Assembly (NCBI GenBank): GCA_910588235.1
Contig: CAJUOQ010000043.1
Location: 1-16,170 of the forward strand
DNA from: an uncultured Atopostipes sp.
GTDB taxonomy: Bacteria; Bacillota; Bacilli; Lactobacillales; Carnobacteriaceae_A
DNA length: 16,170 bases
Reading direction: 5' to 3'
Part shown: piece after piece, positions 14,442 through 16,170 of the stretch
Position numbering within the stretch: position 1 is the first letter of the stretch
Layout of the letters: each line of letters opens with the position of its first letter
The notes under the pieces: generated by a model
Told to the model about the DNA's origin: nothing
Databases searched by the model: none
The model's input: only the letters and a program-made list of their open reading frames with translations
Position numbers and translations under genes: made by a program

Positions 14442-15467
14442 TTACGGGTGTTCGAGGACAATTTTTCCAATCGTGTGTTCTCTTTGTAATAATGCATAAG
14501 CTTCTGTGAGTGTTTCTTCATTCATTTCTGAAAAATATTCTGATTTTGTAGAGACAATGTTTCCAGCTTCGACTTGTTCTTTTAATTCCATTAAATATTC
14601 GTGTTGTTTTATCCAGTCTTCTGTTTGATAAAGCGAACGAGTGTACATTAGTTCATAGCTGAGAGTAATACTTTTACTGAAAAGTTTATTGGGCAAACGA
14701 TCTTCAAAAGGTAATAAGGTAGCAATCCGTCCTTGAGGCTTCACGACGTTTGCTGCTTCTTTAATATTTTCATCGGCTTTTACAGCTAAGAAAACGGCAT
14801 CTACGGAGTCATACCCCTGTTCTTGCAACTGTTCTTCGAAAGGTTGACTGTGGTCAATCATTGTTTTGACGCCTAGATCGCTTAAATACTCTCGGCTTTC
14901 AGCACGAGAAGCCGTGCCGATCACATCAAAACCAGCATTGAGTGCAATTTGAGAAGCAATCGAACCTACACCACCAGAGGCGCCAACGATTAAGAGTGAA
15001 ATATCTTCAGGCTCCTTTTCCCCATTAAAAAGCTGCAAACGATCATGAAAGACTTCATAAGAAGTTAAAGCGGTTAAGGGAAGTGCAGCAGCCTCAGAAA
15101 AAGATAAATTATGAGGTTTCAACCCCACCATCCGCTCATCAATGATGTGATAATCTGCTTCCGTTCCTTCAACAGTGGGTGAGCCAGGATAATAAACTTC
15201 ATCACCCACTTCAAATAATTCAACGTCCGTACCTGTATCCACTACTACACCCGCCGCATCTCTTCCAAGCACGGTAAAAGAATCGTCATCCGCTTTTTTG
15301 CCCGCACGAGTCGCTAGATCTGTTGGATTGAGTGCGACGGCTTTAATCTCCACAAGCAATTCGCGCTCTTTAGGTTTTGGAACTTCAACTTCTTTTTTCT
15401 CAAAAGTTGGTAAGCTCTCACCATGTTTCGGATCCACAAAACCATAAGCATACATTGTTTTTGACAT
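14442..15467 (-). CDS. Zinc-free quinone-oxidoreductase-like NADP-dependent dehydrogenase (MDR superfamily)
   Basis: A 341-residue medium-chain dehydrogenase/reductase, often labelled zinc-type alcohol dehydrogenase-like protein. It probably reduces quinones, enones or aldehydes with NAD(P)H. The N-terminal GroES-like domain has LLVEIKAVALNPTDLATRAG (37-56) and VLGRDAAGVV (66-75). The Rossmann fold has LLIVGASGGVGS (158-169), the nucleotide-binding signature. The protein contains no cysteine at all, so neither the catalytic nor the structural zinc site of classical alcohol dehydrogenases can exist. The start is ATG with only a weak upstream site (GGGA or the more distant AAAGG). A single-gene transcript is likely: its own promoter lies upstream, and the 40-nt repeat array lies just beyond the stop. 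Confidence 0.9.
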   Translation of the reverse strand: MSKTMYAYGFVDPKHGESLPTFEKKEVEVPKPKERELLVEIKAVALNPTDLATRAGKKADDDSFTVLGRDAAGVVVDTGTDVELFEVGDEVYYPGSPTVEGTEADYHIIDERMVGLKPHNLSFSEAAALPLTALTSYEVFHDRLQLFNGEKEPEDISLLIVGASGGVGSIASQIALNAGFDVIGTASRAESREYLSDLGVKTMIDHSQPFEEQLQEQGYDSVDAVFLAVKADENIKEAANVVKPQGRIATLLPFEDRLPNKLFSKSITLSYELMYTRSLYQTEDWIKQHEYLMELKEQVEAGNIVSTKSEYFSEMNEETLTEAYALLQREHTIGKIVLEHP

Positions 15468-15489
15468 AATTGAATCCCAGCCTTTCTTA

Positions 15490-15518
15490 TATTTACCCTC
15501 AGTTTAAAAGGATTTCAA
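15490..15518 (-). promoter_or_regulatory. Promoter of the oxidoreductase gene
   Basis: On the minus strand: TTGAAA (15518-15513), 17 bp, then TAAATA (15495-15490), about 22 nt before the ATG. Good spacing and hexamers. Confidence 0.5.
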
Positions 15519-15648
15519 AAAGAGCGCAAACCATAACCTTAAAGTTTTTCATTTGGTTACTCAAAAAATTATGAAAATTCGGGTGATTCGTTCATAATTG
15601 TTTATAAGCTTTTCATAAAAAAGAGTATAAAAGGAAAGGAGGGAAAGA

Positions 15649-16065
15649 TTGAGAGAAATTAAACTGAAAAAATATAAAAAATATAAGCCTGAAGAAATTC
15701 TTGACCTATACAAAGCCGTTGAGTGGAGTAATTACTACAATAAGCCGGAAATGTTAAAAGAAGCTTATCAACATTCCTTATATATTTTAGGAGCCTATCT
15801 AGAGGAAGAACTTGTAGGGATTATCCGGGTTGTAGGAGATGGGGCTTCGATTATTTTTGTCCAAGATTTATTGGTTCATCCCGAGTATCAACGCAAAGGA
15901 GTCGGACGTTTGTTACTCCTGGAGATTTTAGAAAAGTACCAACAGGTGCATCAAAAAGTATTATTAACGGATAATACAGAGAAAACAAAAGCCTTTTACA
16001 CAAAAGTAGGCATGACACCGCTCGCTGAAACAAATGGGATTTGTTTTGTAAATTATACATTTTAA
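15649..16065 (+). CDS. GNAT-family N-acetyltransferase
   Basis: A 138-residue acetyl-CoA-dependent acetyltransferase with a single GNAT domain. Motif A is visible as VQDLLVHPEYQRKGVGRLLL (71-90), where QRKGVG (81-86) is the acetyl-CoA pyrophosphate loop. The late FYTKVGM segment (117-122) is the usual motif B region. The start is TTG with AAGGAGGG 5 nt upstream; the N-terminus MREIKLKKYKKY is strongly basic. It is transcribed divergently from the oxidoreductase gene and followed by a terminator hairpin. Substrate unknown: small molecules, amino acids or proteins are all possible for this size. Confidence 0.88.
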   Translation: MREIKLKKYKKYKPEEILDLYKAVEWSNYYNKPEMLKEAYQHSLYILGAYLEEELVGIIRVVGDGASIIFVQDLLVHPEYQRKGVGRLLLLEILEKYQQVHQKVLLTDNTEKTKAFYTKVGMTPLAETNGICFVNYTF

Positions 16066-16071
16066 TCACGC

Positions 16072-16109
16072 AATAGAGTAATCACCGTTGAAGATGATTA
16101 CTCTATTTT
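16072..16109 (+). terminator. Terminator hairpin after the GNAT gene, abutting an intron end
   Basis: AATAGAGTAATCA (16072-16084) pairs perfectly with 16095-16107 around a 10-nt loop. Only TT remains of a T-tail before GTGCG begins at 16110, as if the tail had been interrupted by an insertion. Confidence 0.75.
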
Positions 16110-16170
16110 GTGCGTCTGGCATGTTATGTAACTTAGTGGTGAAAGTCCACGACAGACTTGGCAGTAGGAA
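16110..16170 (+). mobile_element. 5' end of a group II intron (partial, runs off the window)
   Basis: GTGCG at 16110-16114 fits the conserved 5' end of group II introns. It is followed by a GTGGTGAAAGTCCAC hairpin (16136-16150), a GGTGAAAGTCC motif common in domain I of bacterial introns. It begins directly after a terminator stem, the insertion site favoured by class C introns. The rest, including any maturase, is beyond the right edge. Recognised by motif, not by search. Confidence 0.6.

Noticed and set aside
14442..15467. Classical zinc alcohol dehydrogenase
   Set aside because: The protein contains no cysteine residues, so neither zinc site can be formed.

Overview
The window comes from a low-GC Gram-positive bacterium, most likely a member of the Lactobacillales. 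The signs are AT-rich intergenic DNA, strong AGGAGG-type ribosome binding sites, TTG and GTG starts, sigma-A-type promoters, cre-like operators and U-tailed intrinsic terminators. The genus cannot be read from the sequence; a Carnobacteriaceae- or Enterococcaceae-like organism is a guess.

Layout. Positions 1-54 look like the 3' end of a group II intron (end of domain V plus domain VI). 171-2497 (minus) is a permease/M19 dipeptidase operon behind a promoter with a cre-like site. 2704-5551 (plus) is a sugar-metabolism set: LacX-like aldose epimerase, ROK kinase without the zinc cluster, and Cof-type HAD phosphatase, closed by a strong terminator. 6022-8634 (plus) is a second permease/hydrolase pair: a permease with a cleavable-looking signal peptide and a cytosine-deaminase-like amidohydrolase. 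It has a long leader with a cre-like site placed as in the first operon. 8916-11010 (plus) holds a short FdrA and a DUF2877 (YlbF-type) protein, closed by a bidirectional terminator facing a TauE/SafE permease (minus). 12164-14136 (plus) holds AzlC, AzlD and a pyridoxal/pyridoxamine kinase. 14225-14420 is a 40-nt tandem array of alternating inverted half-sites in a convergent intergenic space. 14442-15467 (minus) is a zinc-free NADP-dependent oxidoreductase, and 15649-16065 (plus) a GNAT acetyltransferase. The last 61 bases, right after the GNAT terminator, look like the 5' end of a group II intron.

How the genes may work together. The two permease/hydrolase pairs look like import-and-hydrolyse scavenging units under carbon catabolite control. 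The amidohydrolase lies beside FdrA and DUF2877. In E. coli the FdrA-YlbE-YlbF set belongs to the anaerobic allantoin/ureide region and has been linked to the oxamate carbamoyltransferase step (from memory). The local combination therefore suggests catabolism of an amide- or ureide-like nitrogen compound. It is an unusual version: FdrA lacks about 160 residues of its usual C-terminal half, and neither the DUF1116 partner (YlbE) nor a carbamate kinase is in the window. The amidohydrolase also differs from cytosine deaminase at two active-site positions. This module, the 40-nt array and the paired intron ends are the parts most worth a second look.
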